A stretch of 64,000 bases of DNA, from NCBI GenBank assembly GCA_024516155.1, contig JAJJXM010000019.1, forward strand, positions 310,001-374,000. The letters run 5' to 3'. Each line of letters opens with the position of its first letter. The first letter of the stretch is position 1. Below the pieces are notes generated by a model that saw only the letters and a program-made list of their open reading frames with translations, did not search any database and was not told where the DNA came from. The translations under genes and the position numbers were made by a program. This DNA comes from Pyronema omphalodes. Lineage: Eukaryota > Ascomycota > Pezizomycetes > Pezizales > Pyronemataceae. Shown in pieces: positions 23,248 to 34,822 of the stretch.

Positions 23248-23805
23248 CGGAAATTATGCAGGATGCCCCCGAAAAATACGAAATTTGCAATATACCCCCG
23301 TCTATGCAGGATGCCCCTCGCTTAGGTAGAGCACACCCGCCCATATTGAATACAGCGCCTACAGCGGGCTACAGATTTTTCACGTGTGTTTTTTTTTTCT
23401 TCGCTTGCAGGTGAAGATTTTGATTCCACTTCTCGATATTATCGTCAACAACGACAACAATGGAGCGCACCAATTCGCTGACAACCAGCATCAATCCTAA
23501 CGCCGCTGACCCGATCTCTCGACATGCACTACACCTTGGCGATGATTTTCCCTCGTTTTCCGAGTTTAAACTGGCTATTCACAAATGGGCCGTAGACATG
23601 TTGTTTGGCATTCGCTTTGCAAAGTCAGAGGCGCAGAAGTGGATTCAAAATTTTTATCTGCAAGTAAGGAAAAAAAAACATGCGTGAAAAATTTGGCGCC
23701 CGGCGCTGAAGGCGGGTGTTCACTACCTAGGCGAGGGGCATCCTGCATAGACGGGGGTATATTGCAAATTTCGTGTTTTTTCGGGGGCATCCTGCATAAT
23801 TTCCG
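23248..23805 (+). mobile_element. Mutator-like element (MULE), internally deleted, 558 bp
   Basis: Terminal inverted repeats of about 150 bp start CGGAAATTATGCAGGATGCC at both ends and are nearly identical. Identical 10-bp flanks ttttttttta (23238-23247 and 23806-23815) look like a target duplication; 9-11 bp duplications are usual for Mutator elements. The centre keeps the first coding exon of a MULE-type protein (23460-23663). The rest of the transposase is missing. Confidence 0.85.
23460..23663 (+). pseudogene. First exon of a MULE transposase, remainder deleted
   Basis: 68 codons from MERTNSLTT to NFYLQ, ending at a GTAAGG donor. The segment DDFPSFSEFKLAIHKWAVDM followed by FGIRFAKSEAQKW resembles the N-terminal region of fungal and plant MULE transposases (a conserved F-x-S-x-x-E/A-F-K-x-A-I-x-x-W with a downstream K-S). 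No downstream exon with the DDE core exists before the right inverted repeat, so the gene cannot make a transposase. Confidence 0.6.
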
Positions 23806-24216
23806 TTTTTTTTTAAGATAGAATGTACGCTCTGGGGTAAATCCCAGTGAGACTCTGAAGTAAAAACTAGAGCCTTGAACTGTAGAATACGTCATAACCT
23901 TAAGGGTTGGAACGTTTCAAAAATTCAAATTCAATTCAAAGCTATAGAAAAAGCGTGCAAATAGCTCAGTGGGAAGTTCTGCAGTGTTAGAGAGCACACT
24001 TTCAGTATGGCATGTAGAGTAGCTGTAAGTAGAATTGATAAGTATTTTCAAATCCGAAGTGCTGTGATGCCTTTCCTTGACAATTACTTCCATATACTCT
24101 ACTAACATAACCATTATCCATCCACCCACCTTTTTCTCCCATCTCCATCCGCGTAGCTCTCAATCCTTTGCCATCTCCATCTCTACCTTTTTTGGAACCT
24201 TTTTACTTTTTTGAAA

Positions 24217-25651
24217 ATGTCTACTAATTTGAACGTGCCCAAATGGAAGGTACCGAACCCTGTAGGCAGCAATCTTCCAAAAGACACATCTTATAAGCCC
24301 AAAATATCGTCACGTCTGAGCATCTCTCAAAATGCCGACGAGCAGGAATATACTCCGCTACCGACCTCTACGAAATCTGAAGACCGGGTATGTTCCAAGT
24401 CTACCGCGACGCATTCGAATTTCTTTATTATAATACCAACTAATACGAAATAGGATTCAAACAATAACACCGCTACTCAAACAGTTCCTGTGAAACAAGA
24501 ACGCGGAGAATCTGTCCACTTGGATTTAAACAACTTGTCCATTCATAGGCCTACAAAATCGACATTCGAGAACCAACAAGTCGTCCCACAGAAACCACCA
24601 GTATCACAAACACAGAACGGTGATATCCCGTCAGACTACAGAGCGTCTTCACCGATTGGCGATGCAATCGTCTATACAGACATAGGCAAGGAACAACATG
24701 TCGTGTTTGCTGAAAGGGAAAATTACGTAAGATAGAATGTAAGTATAGCCTGAATTGTGTGTGGAAAACATTGCTAATAAATATGTTGTCTATGTAGCTT
24801 GGTGCTTTCCCTACTACGCAAGACGGAGAGGCGAAATATATGGTGCACAAGATAAGGATCTTCAAGAAATGCACCTACTTTTTATCACACATTCTGATTC
24901 AGCGTGCTTGGGTTCTGTTCTCGACGTATAATGTCGAAGATAATGAACTCTGCGGGGTATGGAGTTCCTAGCTAATTTCTGTGTGCTGATCGATAGATCA
25001 TGGCTGATTAAACTCATAGTGGATAATCTTTACGCCCACTATGTTTCAAGATCTATTGAAGTTCGTTGTATCTATTCAACGGCCAAGATATTACGTGATG
25101 AAAGATTGGAATGTTGTGGTATGTATTGAAAGAGTCTTTATACACTTATTATTTTCCCATTCTCATTCTCATTATCGTCATACGGGTTCTCGGTACACCT
25201 ATCTAATAACCAGGTTAGTTCAAACCACGGCCTGGGCTCTCAAATAAAGTACCTGAAATCGATAGCCCTGTTCCTGAGGTTGAATTCCTCACAGATGGAT
25301 CTTGTGATGCAAATAAAAAATACTTGCTAAAACAACTCGATCAGTATAACCCAAACGTGAGTAATCCTGTACCAAATATCCAGATGCGATGACATCAATT
25401 CCATGGCTAACTAAATCCTCTTAAAATTTCCATAGTACAACCCAAAGAAAACGAATGTGATTTCTATGGATGGACCAGGAGCTTGGAAGAATTTCAACGA
25501 AATGGCTTTGCAAGATATCATCAACCAGTTCCAATTAATTTCAGGTATCAAAATGTGGAAAATTCTTGGGTACAAGATCTGCACCCATTGCGAAATGTCT
25601 TCTGAACACTTTTGTCACCCCCCAAGTGTTTTTGTATGCGACGAGTATTGA
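24217..25651 (+). CDS. Orphan six-exon protein
   Basis: Exons 24217-24387, 24454-24726, 24798-24956, 25020-25118, 25219-25356 and 25436-25651 give 351 aa. All five introns have GT-AG ends, mostly GTATGT/GTAAGA/GTGAGT donors and CTAAT/CTAAC-like branch sites. I do not recognise the protein. The N-terminal half is polar and probably disordered (TSYKPKISSRLSIS, TKSTFENQQVV). The C-terminal half looks folded: YMVHKIRIFKKCTYFLSHIL, WIIFTPTMFQDLLKFVV, VEFLTDG, PGAWKNFNEMALQDIINQF. It ends in a Cys/His cluster, ICTHCEMSSEHFCHPP, that might bind metal. Continuity of frame through six exons argues for a real gene. The leader is a T/C-rich stretch at 24120-24216. Confidence 0.7.
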
Positions 25652-27533
25652 TGGGATAATTATGCTTATTATTATATGGTTCTTTTGGTGAGATGGATCG
25701 GACCTGGAGAATCGTGTGGTGTGGAACTTGAAGTTCATATTGATATGGACGGCACGACGGGTTAGGTTGCTTGCGTCTGCTGCGCTGTCACAAGTCAGTC
25801 TGGAACTAGAAATAATGGGATTAGAGAAACTGTATTAAAAATATGGGAGTGCTTCGATTATAACTAAGACCTCAATAAATACACGGCATTCAGGAGAGTA
25901 TATTGTGAAGTAACACCTCGTATGCCCAATTACACATTCTCAGTATCATATGATAAAAGACGTGACATTAGTACCATAAAATAGCAATGCATCAACCATC
26001 TTTTCATGCATAACTTTCTCTTGAAGTTTTATCTGTTGCGTTAACACTGCTGTCACTCGCGTTTAACTGCGTTAGAAAGTCAAATCACATGGCTGGTCTG
26101 CAGAAATTTCGCAAGTAGCAAGAATATAAATTTCTTTTAGCATAAAGTAAGATCTATCTATAATACACATCGCGAAATAAGTGATCACGTATCACGTAAC
26201 CCATATACTTATTTCACCGTCTATCACTCTTCCATAAAGTATCCACCTACCTTGAATCATCCGCCTCGTCTTTATTATTTCTCAAGGCTAGCATTGGTTT
26301 AACCCCTGAAATATTAACTGTGTAAATTCACTACATCGGAAATTAAGGATGAATAGAGCGTGTTTAAATGCTGTTACTAATAGTTGTGGCTACAGGGCTA
26401 TGGAGATTCTTTTTGAATGCCTGTGGGGCGTGGGTGGCCTGGGAAGTGTATGCGATGTTTTGATCTCTCAAAAACTATGCGGTAGTGTAAGGAAGGCAGT
26501 TAAAAGATTCTAGCTATTGTAGGCTTTTGTAGGTTTTGCATAACCACACGATGTTGAGTTTACTTTAAACCGCAAGGCTTCGCTGCTAGCGGCTTGCTGC
26601 TTGATATATATTCTCGACTTCTCTCGCCCTCCCTACCCCTTCCGCCTCCGCTCCTCTGAATTGCGAAGTATTGTATTGTTATCTGTAATCTTATCCATAG
26701 TTTATCTCAGCCTTCTTTTTGGAGGTGCTGAGAATTATTTCGGTAATCTGCATAAGGTCTTTTGGACCATTTTTTTTTCAGTGTTGAAGAGCCGAGACTG
26801 CGTATATAGTTTTGTTTTGTAGATACCTTGAGCATAAAACCCAGACATACTGGGGAATTTTGGCCATGAGGCTACTGCATCAGGCAAATATGGTCATTAT
26901 AACCTCTAGCAACGTAGGTGGGAAAGGCTGCTGCCTCGGTCATTGAGCCAGGCACTGTTTTTCTCATTTCTGCACCATAAGCACAGATACCAAGCCAGCC
27001 AACAAAAGTCTTGGTAACTGCGTAGTACCTAAGTAGATACTGTAGAGCGGGACTGATTTACCGTCACATGTATAGTCAAAATGCTGGTATCCGATGTATA
27101 TACGCGTGGTTCTTATCTCACACGACTCTAGAATATCGAATTGTGCGCAGTGCAGAATGCATAACATATGTAATATTGCTCCTTGTGACGAGAATGAGAA
27201 CCTCGTTTGCTATTCCTAATTGTTCGAGCGGATTCTGGAGCTATCGGAATTATGATGGCCCGAATTAGGGGAGCCTTGTTTTGCAATGGACATTATCATA
27301 CTGCAGGTCACGCACAAATCTTTCAAATCTTTTACTAATCTTGAGTCTCGTACACACCCCAAGAACTTGACGAAATTTGCAACCCACAACTCATATAAGT
27401 ATCCCCCCTTACCACCCTCTCTCAACGTTTTTCATCATCATTCGCAACATCTCTCGGAAAACATTCTCCTTGTAATATTTTGCTATATCCAATTGAACTT
27501 ACACATTTATTCAACTACTGAGCTAAAAGACTT
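25652..27533. other. Gene-free stretch
   Basis: Only short ORFs without motifs or consistent splice structure are visible. The last 250 bp (27290-27533) are C/A-rich and probably include the promoter and leader of the next gene. Confidence 0.5.
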
Positions 27534-27591
27534 GTGAGTAACGCCACTCTACGATTTCTTCCCAGTTTTATTTAGTGTCTAACCCCATTAG
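27534..27591 (+). other. Probable 5' UTR intron of the RS-rich gene
   Basis: A 58-nt interval with a GTGAGT donor, CTAAC branch site and TTAG acceptor, ending 24 nt before the ATG at 27616. No coding frame crosses it, so it would be a leader intron. Confidence 0.5.
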
Positions 27592-27615
27592 AGCCTTTAT
27601 TACGTCATCCAAAAT

Positions 27616-28239
27616 ATGGCAACACTCGGTCCTCCTCTATCTGGAATGACATTTATGAACCCCATTATCCGCCGCGGTCGCTCACGTTCTCGCGGTCGTC
27701 GCAGCGAATTCCGTAGCTCATCTCATTCCGATCGTACGGTTGTTCGTATCCGTAGTCCCGGCCGTTGTGGAGGTTACAACAACGACCAACATTGCGGACG
27801 AGATATACAATCTATTGTCTTGAACAGTAGTAGCCACGACCCCTTCCGCTCGGCCAGGAGCCAGGGTTACACGGTTGAATATCACCGTGGTGAGGAGCGG
27901 CGAGGAAGATCATGTGGCCGGGATTACCAAGGAAGAAGAAATAGTTGTCATGATGACAGATACGGATTTGATCATGATGATGATGAGTGGAGAGATAGAT
28001 CAAGAAGGAATTGGGATGGGTGCAGGAACGATGGTTGCAATGGAATGAGGTCACAAGATTGGGAGTGTTTCAGACAACTCAGAGAGGACGAAAGAAGACG
28101 GATAGAAACGAATACGAGAAGGATTAGCGGATACAATGTTTATGAGGGGCAAAGACGCTGGCATGCAAATAATAGGTGCTCGCATGAAGAGTGGGATATG
28201 TGCGAGGATCACAATTGTGGACGGTGCCATGACTGTTAG
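27616..28239 (+). CDS. Orphan Arg/Ser/Asp/Cys-rich protein
   Basis: A single-exon ORF of 207 aa; I do not recognise it. The N-terminus MATLGPPLSGMTFMNPIIRR leads into RGRSRSRGRRSEFRSSSHS (an RS-like tract), then charged repeats with RDR/HDDDEW and many Cys (CNGM, CSHEEWDMCEDHNCGRCHDC at the end). RS-rich composition is common in RNA-binding and splicing-related proteins, but there is no RRM, so this is only a compositional hint. The terminal C-x4-C-x2-C-x2-C spacing might bind metal. A leader intron is likely just upstream. Confidence 0.6.
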   Translation: MATLGPPLSGMTFMNPIIRRGRSRSRGRRSEFRSSSHSDRTVVRIRSPGRCGGYNNDQHCGRDIQSIVLNSSSHDPFRSARSQGYTVEYHRGEERRGRSCGRDYQGRRNSCHDDRYGFDHDDDEWRDRSRRNWDGCRNDGCNGMRSQDWECFRQLREDERRRIETNTRRISGYNVYEGQRRWHANNRCSHEEWDMCEDHNCGRCHDC

Positions 28240-31200
28240 ACAATAGTTAGCAGGCCTGAGCCATAATTTTACAGGTTCTAAGAGGAGCTATGTAGAAAGC
28301 AGGCAAGATTGCATGGACTAGGGGTAGTGAGAGTTATGGGATATGGCTGCGATGTTGGGAAGACATAGTCGACAGGTTTTATTCTGCGTTATTCTTTTTT
28401 TTTTTTGAACGAATACTGGGTCGGAGGTTTGCATTGGGTGGACTGTTATGATTTTTGGGAGGATTATTGTTATGTTGCCTTGTTGCGCATTTGCTTTTGT
28501 TGATGGAGCTACGAGGAGTGTACCCTCAATGAGGCGAGAAACTTACGAATTGACGAATTTATGAAAACTGTCCATTTGAACTTCTCGTGCCGTATCTTAG
28601 GATATAAATTTAATTTACCGCCCGAATTGGACAAGGCGCCAGCGAACAGATAATCTCCTCATCAATGAAAGTCACCATGGGATAAGCCTTCTGGGCAGAC
28701 CACCATTCTCTCGTGTTTTTCTCTGCGGACTAAAGTTTTGCAGAAAGAAGGTAACAGATAGTGAAGCCCGAAGTACTCTAGGTCGCATAAAACGACAGTC
28801 ATAACAGGTCTAGTCCAGGCCCAACATCTACTTTAACTGGGTTCTAGACCTGAATCTCTCCCATAATCTCGGAGTTTAGGCTGAACCTAGGCAACCTGCG
28901 ATAAAAAAAAATACGAGAAATATCTTTGTATATTTACTCACCGCGTTTTTCTATAGTGTACCTTGGCATGCTATGCCTACTGGGAATCTGCTGATTACTC
29001 CTACGCATGACGCTAAAACTGCACTTCGTCGGCCCCAAACCCAGTATCGAATACGGCTAACATCGCTCCCAAAATTTTCATAATTAGGGCTTCCTGAATA
29101 CTGCCTGTCCAAACTAATAACGTTCAGCCTTGTATCAGTCGTAAGCCTATATATCGATATGACTCTGCCTTGAATTATATGATTTTCGTTCAAGTCTTGC
29201 CAAACCAAGTTCTATAAGCAGGGTATTCCGGAGTACACATTGCATGCACAGTCACTCATTATTCAGAACACAGCCTAGTTATGCGTATACCCAAATCGTG
29301 TGGCAACGGGTAACTACAGGTACGTACCACTTAATGGTATAATTGGTGATGATCCTAGGCCAAGACTAAGTGCACCGCGCACAGAAAGTAGACACCATCC
29401 TGAACTCACCGACAATGTAACTCCCTTAGTAAAACGGTCGGGATTATTAGAGGATGTTGAACATTGTGATAGATATGCAGTATAAACAGCCTATAGCGGA
29501 GGTGGAGACAAATGAGCACGTATTTCTGCTGCTGCGGAACAAAGCTCATTCCGCCGCGAGAATAATGGTGTGGTCTTTTAGTAATTAAAAAACGTCAAAT
29601 TGAAATACATGACAGTGCTATGTTTTTTATTTCCTCGTACACCAAGTGAGGCCCTTAGGGTCTGTGTGGGTCATATACAATGTAAATCCCAACCAGGTGG
29701 TTTGAGGTATCCAGTGAGGCCCACAATCTCCTAAACCCCATTTTTCCCAAAATAATTCCAACCTTTGTTTATACCAAGAAGTCATAGTTCAAATCACCTT
29801 GATTGCTTATTCTGGGCACGCGGTAAGCCTCCATTAAGGACAACTGCTACTTACCAAGGGACACCGCACTGTGGGGGCGACACGCAATTTGAACCCGTTT
29901 GCTTTTACGCAGTTGCAGGGATTTCTACCTCTCAATCAATATCCAGAAAGTACTCCTGCATTACTAGGGCCGCCCCCACATGTGCCGTGCGCGAGGTTCT
30001 GCAGCCAGTCGGCCATGGACGGCAGAGTGATTAACTATGATTATAATTAATGGGCATCCATTGAGGATTGCTTCTAACTCTGAATGTGTAACATATCTTC
30101 TTTGCTGCTGTTATTTAATACTTTAATTCCAGGTCTTCAGCTCGAGTTTTGTATAACTTCCCATGTGACGAGGCTTCTGCCCTGGGATATGTGCAGATGC
30201 GGCTAGAGGCGCAACGTTGCATTAAAATTTGGCTTGGCAGGTAAATGCGAGTGATATATCGTGAGCACAAAACCGGAATCGCAAAAGACTTTACACTCGG
30301 CTAAAGATAATCATAGAAGAAGAAATCAAGGATAAACGGGTAATATTAATCTGGTTTTTGAAATTTCATATGGATCAATGGTATGTTATTACGACACACA
30401 GTTTCTAAAATCATGGTCTATCACATTAATTCGGGTATTGTGCATGGACACCTAATATAGAATGGGCTCCTAGTCCTACATAAGCCTTTTAGGTCTCGGT
30501 CAGCGTGTAATTCCATATTGATAATAATAAAATGGGCCTCCTTGTCCCTTTCTTTAATCTTTCTTCATTTTTATTCTGAAGCTTTACTTAAATTTGAGGG
30601 ATTAGCGAGCCCCATGGGTAGCCCAAAATATGGTGACAGGATGTTGGCGCATAATTAAATGAATATTTGTCTACATATAAGTAACATGGTCCCTTGTAGT
30701 ATTAGAGTAAATAGATTTGGAAATAACCAGAAGTACGACATAAATAATATCAGGATAAATTATCTCCTATGATATTCTGCTAGATATTCAATATAATACC
30801 TAAGGTAAACGGATTTAGGAAATGAACTCAAGAAAAAAGGAATACAATATACTATAAGAAAACTATTATAGCTACGGTCATAGAATCATGAATACAACGC
30901 ATCCCGTCCGCTCTGCGCTATTTAAACATGATATCGTTCGGCTAGTACTGTCGGGGGTGACCAGACGGGAATCCCGGATACTGTAGTTTTTACCATCACA
31001 CATTTTTTTTGCCGCAATCTCTGTTTCTGTGCTGGAGTCAGTTCATGCTCCACAACCCTCCGCTTTTCCATGAAAGCTTCCGGACTACGGCAGGTGAAAT
31101 GTTGAATGGTTGCTATAAATATACGCCACGTCCTGATTATACAATATGTTTTACTTTGTTAAATACCAGCAAATTGACATGGTTTAAAAGGGTCGACTAC

Positions 31201-31587
31201 CGGCCATCAACGTCCCTATTTTCTAGGGTTCAGGGTTGATTATGCATGACGTCAACAAGGGTGACACGTCGCAGTGGACTATCATCAGCATCTTAAAACA
31301 TCACATACCTGCAGCACAGTTGTTTATTTGTTTCGAAGACCGGTGTGGCTGTTATTAATATATTTATGCAGTTCGGTTCGGCTGCTGATTTTCAATCATC
31401 ATCAAAGACATTTGCAGCTACGAGTCACTGTACATATGCCTCCTTGCTCAAATTCTTTGATTGTCATTCACACACTACATGTGTTCGTCGCTCATCGACG
31501 TCTAATCCGCAGCAACAATTACCCATCTGAGAGACAGCTAGCGAACGAATATTAAATTAAAACCTCCTTACATTCTCATCTTGCTAG
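28240..31587. other. Gene-free stretch
   Basis: Over 3.3 kb without a supportable gene. Short ORFs occur (for example 29765-30034 and 31009-31239), but none shows motif, splice sites or a plausible start context. No structured RNA or transposon termini were recognised. Confidence 0.5.
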
Positions 31588-32994
31588 CTATGTATCCAAT
31601 GGCTTCTGCGCCACAACCAAAGTCCTGACATCAAAAGTTAGTCCTGCACAAATCCGATTCCCCATGAAGAAACAAAAGAATGAGACTGAGATACTTACAA
31701 TATACCGTACCCATGCACTTTCCTACTCCTTACCTCCGCTCTACAATCCTCAATCAACTTCTTAACCTCCTTCACATCCATGTCAAGAAATCTCGTTAAC
31801 AGAGCCAATCCATGCGCCTCAAATCCGCTATCTCCGACTAACGCAAACCACCTTCCTAATTCCTTCATCTTCTGTTCCGCCGGCCAGGTTCCCAAAGGAA
31901 GCTTGAACTTTTTCTGTGTAACATTTACGAAACCTGCATCCGTGATTGCCTTCTTGAATGGCTCCTTGGGAGTTAACGGGCGTCCAGACTTTTCAGCAGC
32001 CTTATTAAGGAGGTCATAGTAACGCCACATGGCGGTATAGGAGTTATAGGTGCCGTCATCACTGTACATGTTGAACTTCTGGAACTCAAAAGACTCGATG
32101 TAACCCCCGGGTTTCAGGGTTTCATATGCCTGCTTCAGCAAAATAGGCCAGTCTTGAACTCCTCCACTTAAGCCACGTACGTGGATGTAGTCGAAGGAGT
32201 TTCTGGAGAATGTCCATTCGCTCTCGGCGTCATCGACGAGGAATTGAACGTTAGGGGGAACCCATCTAGGTTGGATGGGGGAAAGGTCGGTGCCGATAAC
32301 TTCAGCGGATGGACAATTGCTACCCGGAAGACTGTGGTTAGTAGGCGCTACTGGAGAATGGGAAAGGAGATGTCTACTCGGCGAAGTCAATTGCCCAGAT
32401 TCCAGTACCAGTTCCGATATCGAGAACTCGTTGAGGGTTGTCAAGGGGAGCAGAATATAACTGTCCACCCAGAAGGAGGAGATAGATGTGGTGCATCATA
32501 TCGAGGCTAAGTTTGGTTAGTGTTTATGCCAATCGAATATACGTCGGATATATCACGAACCGGTCCTGCTCAGTCTCATCGTTGGGCAGAGCATACGTTC
32601 CTGCTCTGTAGGCGTGGTACCGGCGTCTTTTGGCGGGGCTAATTTAGTAGATAATCCTGAAGCCTTCTAGAAGGGAGCAAAACCAACCCATTTTCATATT
32701 CATAGCTCCCGTTATTAGATGAGTGACGGAATTGACGTATCAAGGTTTGGGGAACTTACTGGAATATCGAAGAAGACAGCGATGTAGTATCCGATTCGCT
32801 ATTTCTACTGTTAATCTCAATTTCTCGAATACTTTCGAGTGTTCTTTGACATGCCTTCCAGTTTCATAGTAATCAATCTCCTCCTGCTATGCGGAAGTTA
32901 GTTGCTGTCTCAAAATATCATTACGTCGTACTAGGATAAGTACCTTGGGATCGACTTCTAAAACCGGAACCTCTTTATCGAATGATGTAGACAT
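31588..32994 (-). CDS. LaeA/UMTA-like SAM-dependent methyltransferase
   Basis: Seven exons proposed: 32944-32994, 32760-32854, 32688-32705, 32561-32626, 32378-32506, 31699-32319 and 31588-31624, giving 338 aa. Key continuity checks are HYEYENGRRYHAYRAGTYAL, PNDETEQDRLDMMHHIYLLL and VLDIGTGTGIWAIDFA (SAM motif I). ECONOMICALLY later motifs are EVIGTDLSPIQPRWVPPNV, DYIHVRGLSGGVQDW and LKPGGYIESFE, and the end is VVAQKP, close to the usual VxxGQKP. The family includes LaeA-like proteins and many secondary-metabolism methyltransferases; the substrate here is unknown and no biosynthetic cluster surrounds it. The acceptor of intron 1 is uncertain (32854 or about 32800), so residues 18-40 may be wrong. 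Exon 3 is only 18 nt. Confidence 0.85.
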
Positions 32995-34127
32995 ATTATA
33001 AGGCTGAAGGATTGAAACTCGGTAATATAAAGTTTGAGTAACGAATTTTGGTAGCGAGGTGTTGTTGGCCGAAGGAAGGGATGCTATCGACTTATAAGTA
33101 ACCGACGTTCGCTAGATCTTGGCCAACCATCCAATGCCGGCGATCTACGTGGGCTTTTAAATACAACCGGAGATTTTTCCCTGCCTTCGACTTGCCTTGC
33201 TATTTATTGTCTTACTCAAATTGTTATGGTACACCATCTTCAACTTTTATCACTGCATTCTCAATTGGTACCTAGTTTTCTGGTGTGACAGAACAAAGAC
33301 GGGATTCAAAAATGCAGCCACCGGAATAGATAGATAGTCACAATAAACCACGGAAAGTTACGCAGAATATGTATACCCTGTAAAAGCCCATCCGTGGTTG
33401 CATATTCAAGCCCTGGACCAACTTTCATCCCCGTCACCATTGCTGTAATCATGCAAAGCGTCCGAAGTCGTAATCCGAAAATCAGCTCCTTCTAGGTCGT
33501 GGCAATGTGCACGGATTCTTATGATACCCAACTTGACCGTCGAGCAAGTTGAGTTGGGCAGTTCCCACTCTTCGTCAGCACGGCATTGGCAATGAAAATC
33601 GTATCACTTTTTCCGCGACAGTCCTGATTCAACACTTGGTCTTTGACCGTTAACGTTCCTCGTGCTTGCACCAATTCGATATAGGAATCTGCATCTGGAG
33701 GACAAATTTTCGCTGCAATGCTATTTGAACCAGTATATTGGGATAAGTGCGTTTGCTCAACAGCAGCGAATAACCGTGATCACATCATAACATGCGAGTG
33801 AGGGATATTAATTCAATATTCGTGTTTGCTCAACACGAGCTTTATTAGTAGCTGTTGCAAATAGCCGTTTGTGATGCTATGTATGACCCTTACTCCACAG
33901 CGGATATTGCGTGCTGGATACCCTACAGAGAACTGAAATCGTGAAAAAAGAAGCGCAGCAAATGTGAAGATTGGCGGTTGCAGATGCTGATGAGGGGTGC
34001 GCTGCTAGGATTAGTGAAAAGCTTGTAGCCAACCCTTTGCGGGTTGGTGCGGATGCGAGCCAGGGATGCCTTTATGGTCCGTGTGGCATATCCAACGGCT
34101 GCTAAAACAAGCGAGTACGAAAATAAA
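32995..34127. other. Gene-free stretch between the methyltransferase promoter and tRNA-Gly
   Basis: The first ~200 bp are the likely methyltransferase promoter. The remainder has no supportable ORF or repeat. Confidence 0.5.
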
Positions 34128-34198
34128 TGCATCCGTCGGGAATCGAACCCGAGCCAATTGCTTGGAAGGCAATTATGATACCATTTCACCACGGAAGC
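34128..34198 (-). tRNA. tRNA-Gly (anticodon TCC)
   Basis: Read on the minus strand, 71 nt fold as a cloverleaf: acceptor GCTTCCG/CGGATGC (one T-T mismatch), D arm GTGA-AATGGTA-TCAT, perfect anticodon stem ATTGC-CTTCCAA-GCAAT with anticodon TCC, and T arm TCGGG-TTCGATT-CCCGA, then discriminator A. No intron. The acceptor mismatch is the only blemish; it may reduce function or be tolerated. Confidence 0.88.
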
Positions 34199-34642
34199 CA
34201 GTTGAAGTGAGGAAATGCTTATAAGAATATGAGCAGTAGTTAAAATGTAATAAATGTACACTATTTGTGCGTATTGGAGAACCGTGGATTTTTTCCCAAG
34301 TAAGGGTTTATTCACGTCTACTCCCTCGCTTTCCCTCAGATCATGCGCCCTAATCATCGGCAACTTGTAGGAATACTATCGAGGTTGTTGATTGGCTTAA
34401 TGGCCACTTTTGCGTCTACTATTGCCATCACAACGGGCTACTCCTTTGGGAGAATCAGCGGCTCGTCGGGGATGACCAGCCCCCTCTGTAAATTGTATGC
34501 CATCTGACCCTATGGTGTAGATGTAGCTTAGATACAACCTAAATGTCTTTAACAAAGTGTTGACAATAGAGGTTTCCACTGATAGAATGGCTTGCAATAT
34601 TTGTCATTACGGCATGACTTGGATGGACCATAGGTACACCCT

Positions 34643-34822
34643 GTGGTACATGCTCCCATACAAATTTCATATGTTATAATCTTTTCCCACCAAAAGTTTT
34701 ATGCAACCGGAGGGGCTAAGCTGGAGTTGTGCCGTTGTCGTTGTAAAGCCTTAACTTATAATGCTCTTTGGCATAAAAGAGGCAGCGTTGTCGGCATGGC
34801 TTGGATGACCCATAATGTACAT
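34643..34822 (+). repeat. Dispersed repeat copy 1 (inverted relative to copy 2)
   Basis: Starts GTGGTACATGCTCCCATACA and contains ATGCAACCGGAGGG and TTTGGCATAAAAGAGGCAGC. About 180 bp match the reverse complement of 38169-38355 with scattered substitutions and a few short gaps. Confidence 0.8.

Noticed and set aside
23950..24030. tRNA-like TAGCTCAGTGGGAAG D-arm signature
   Set aside because: No anticodon stem or T arm follows.
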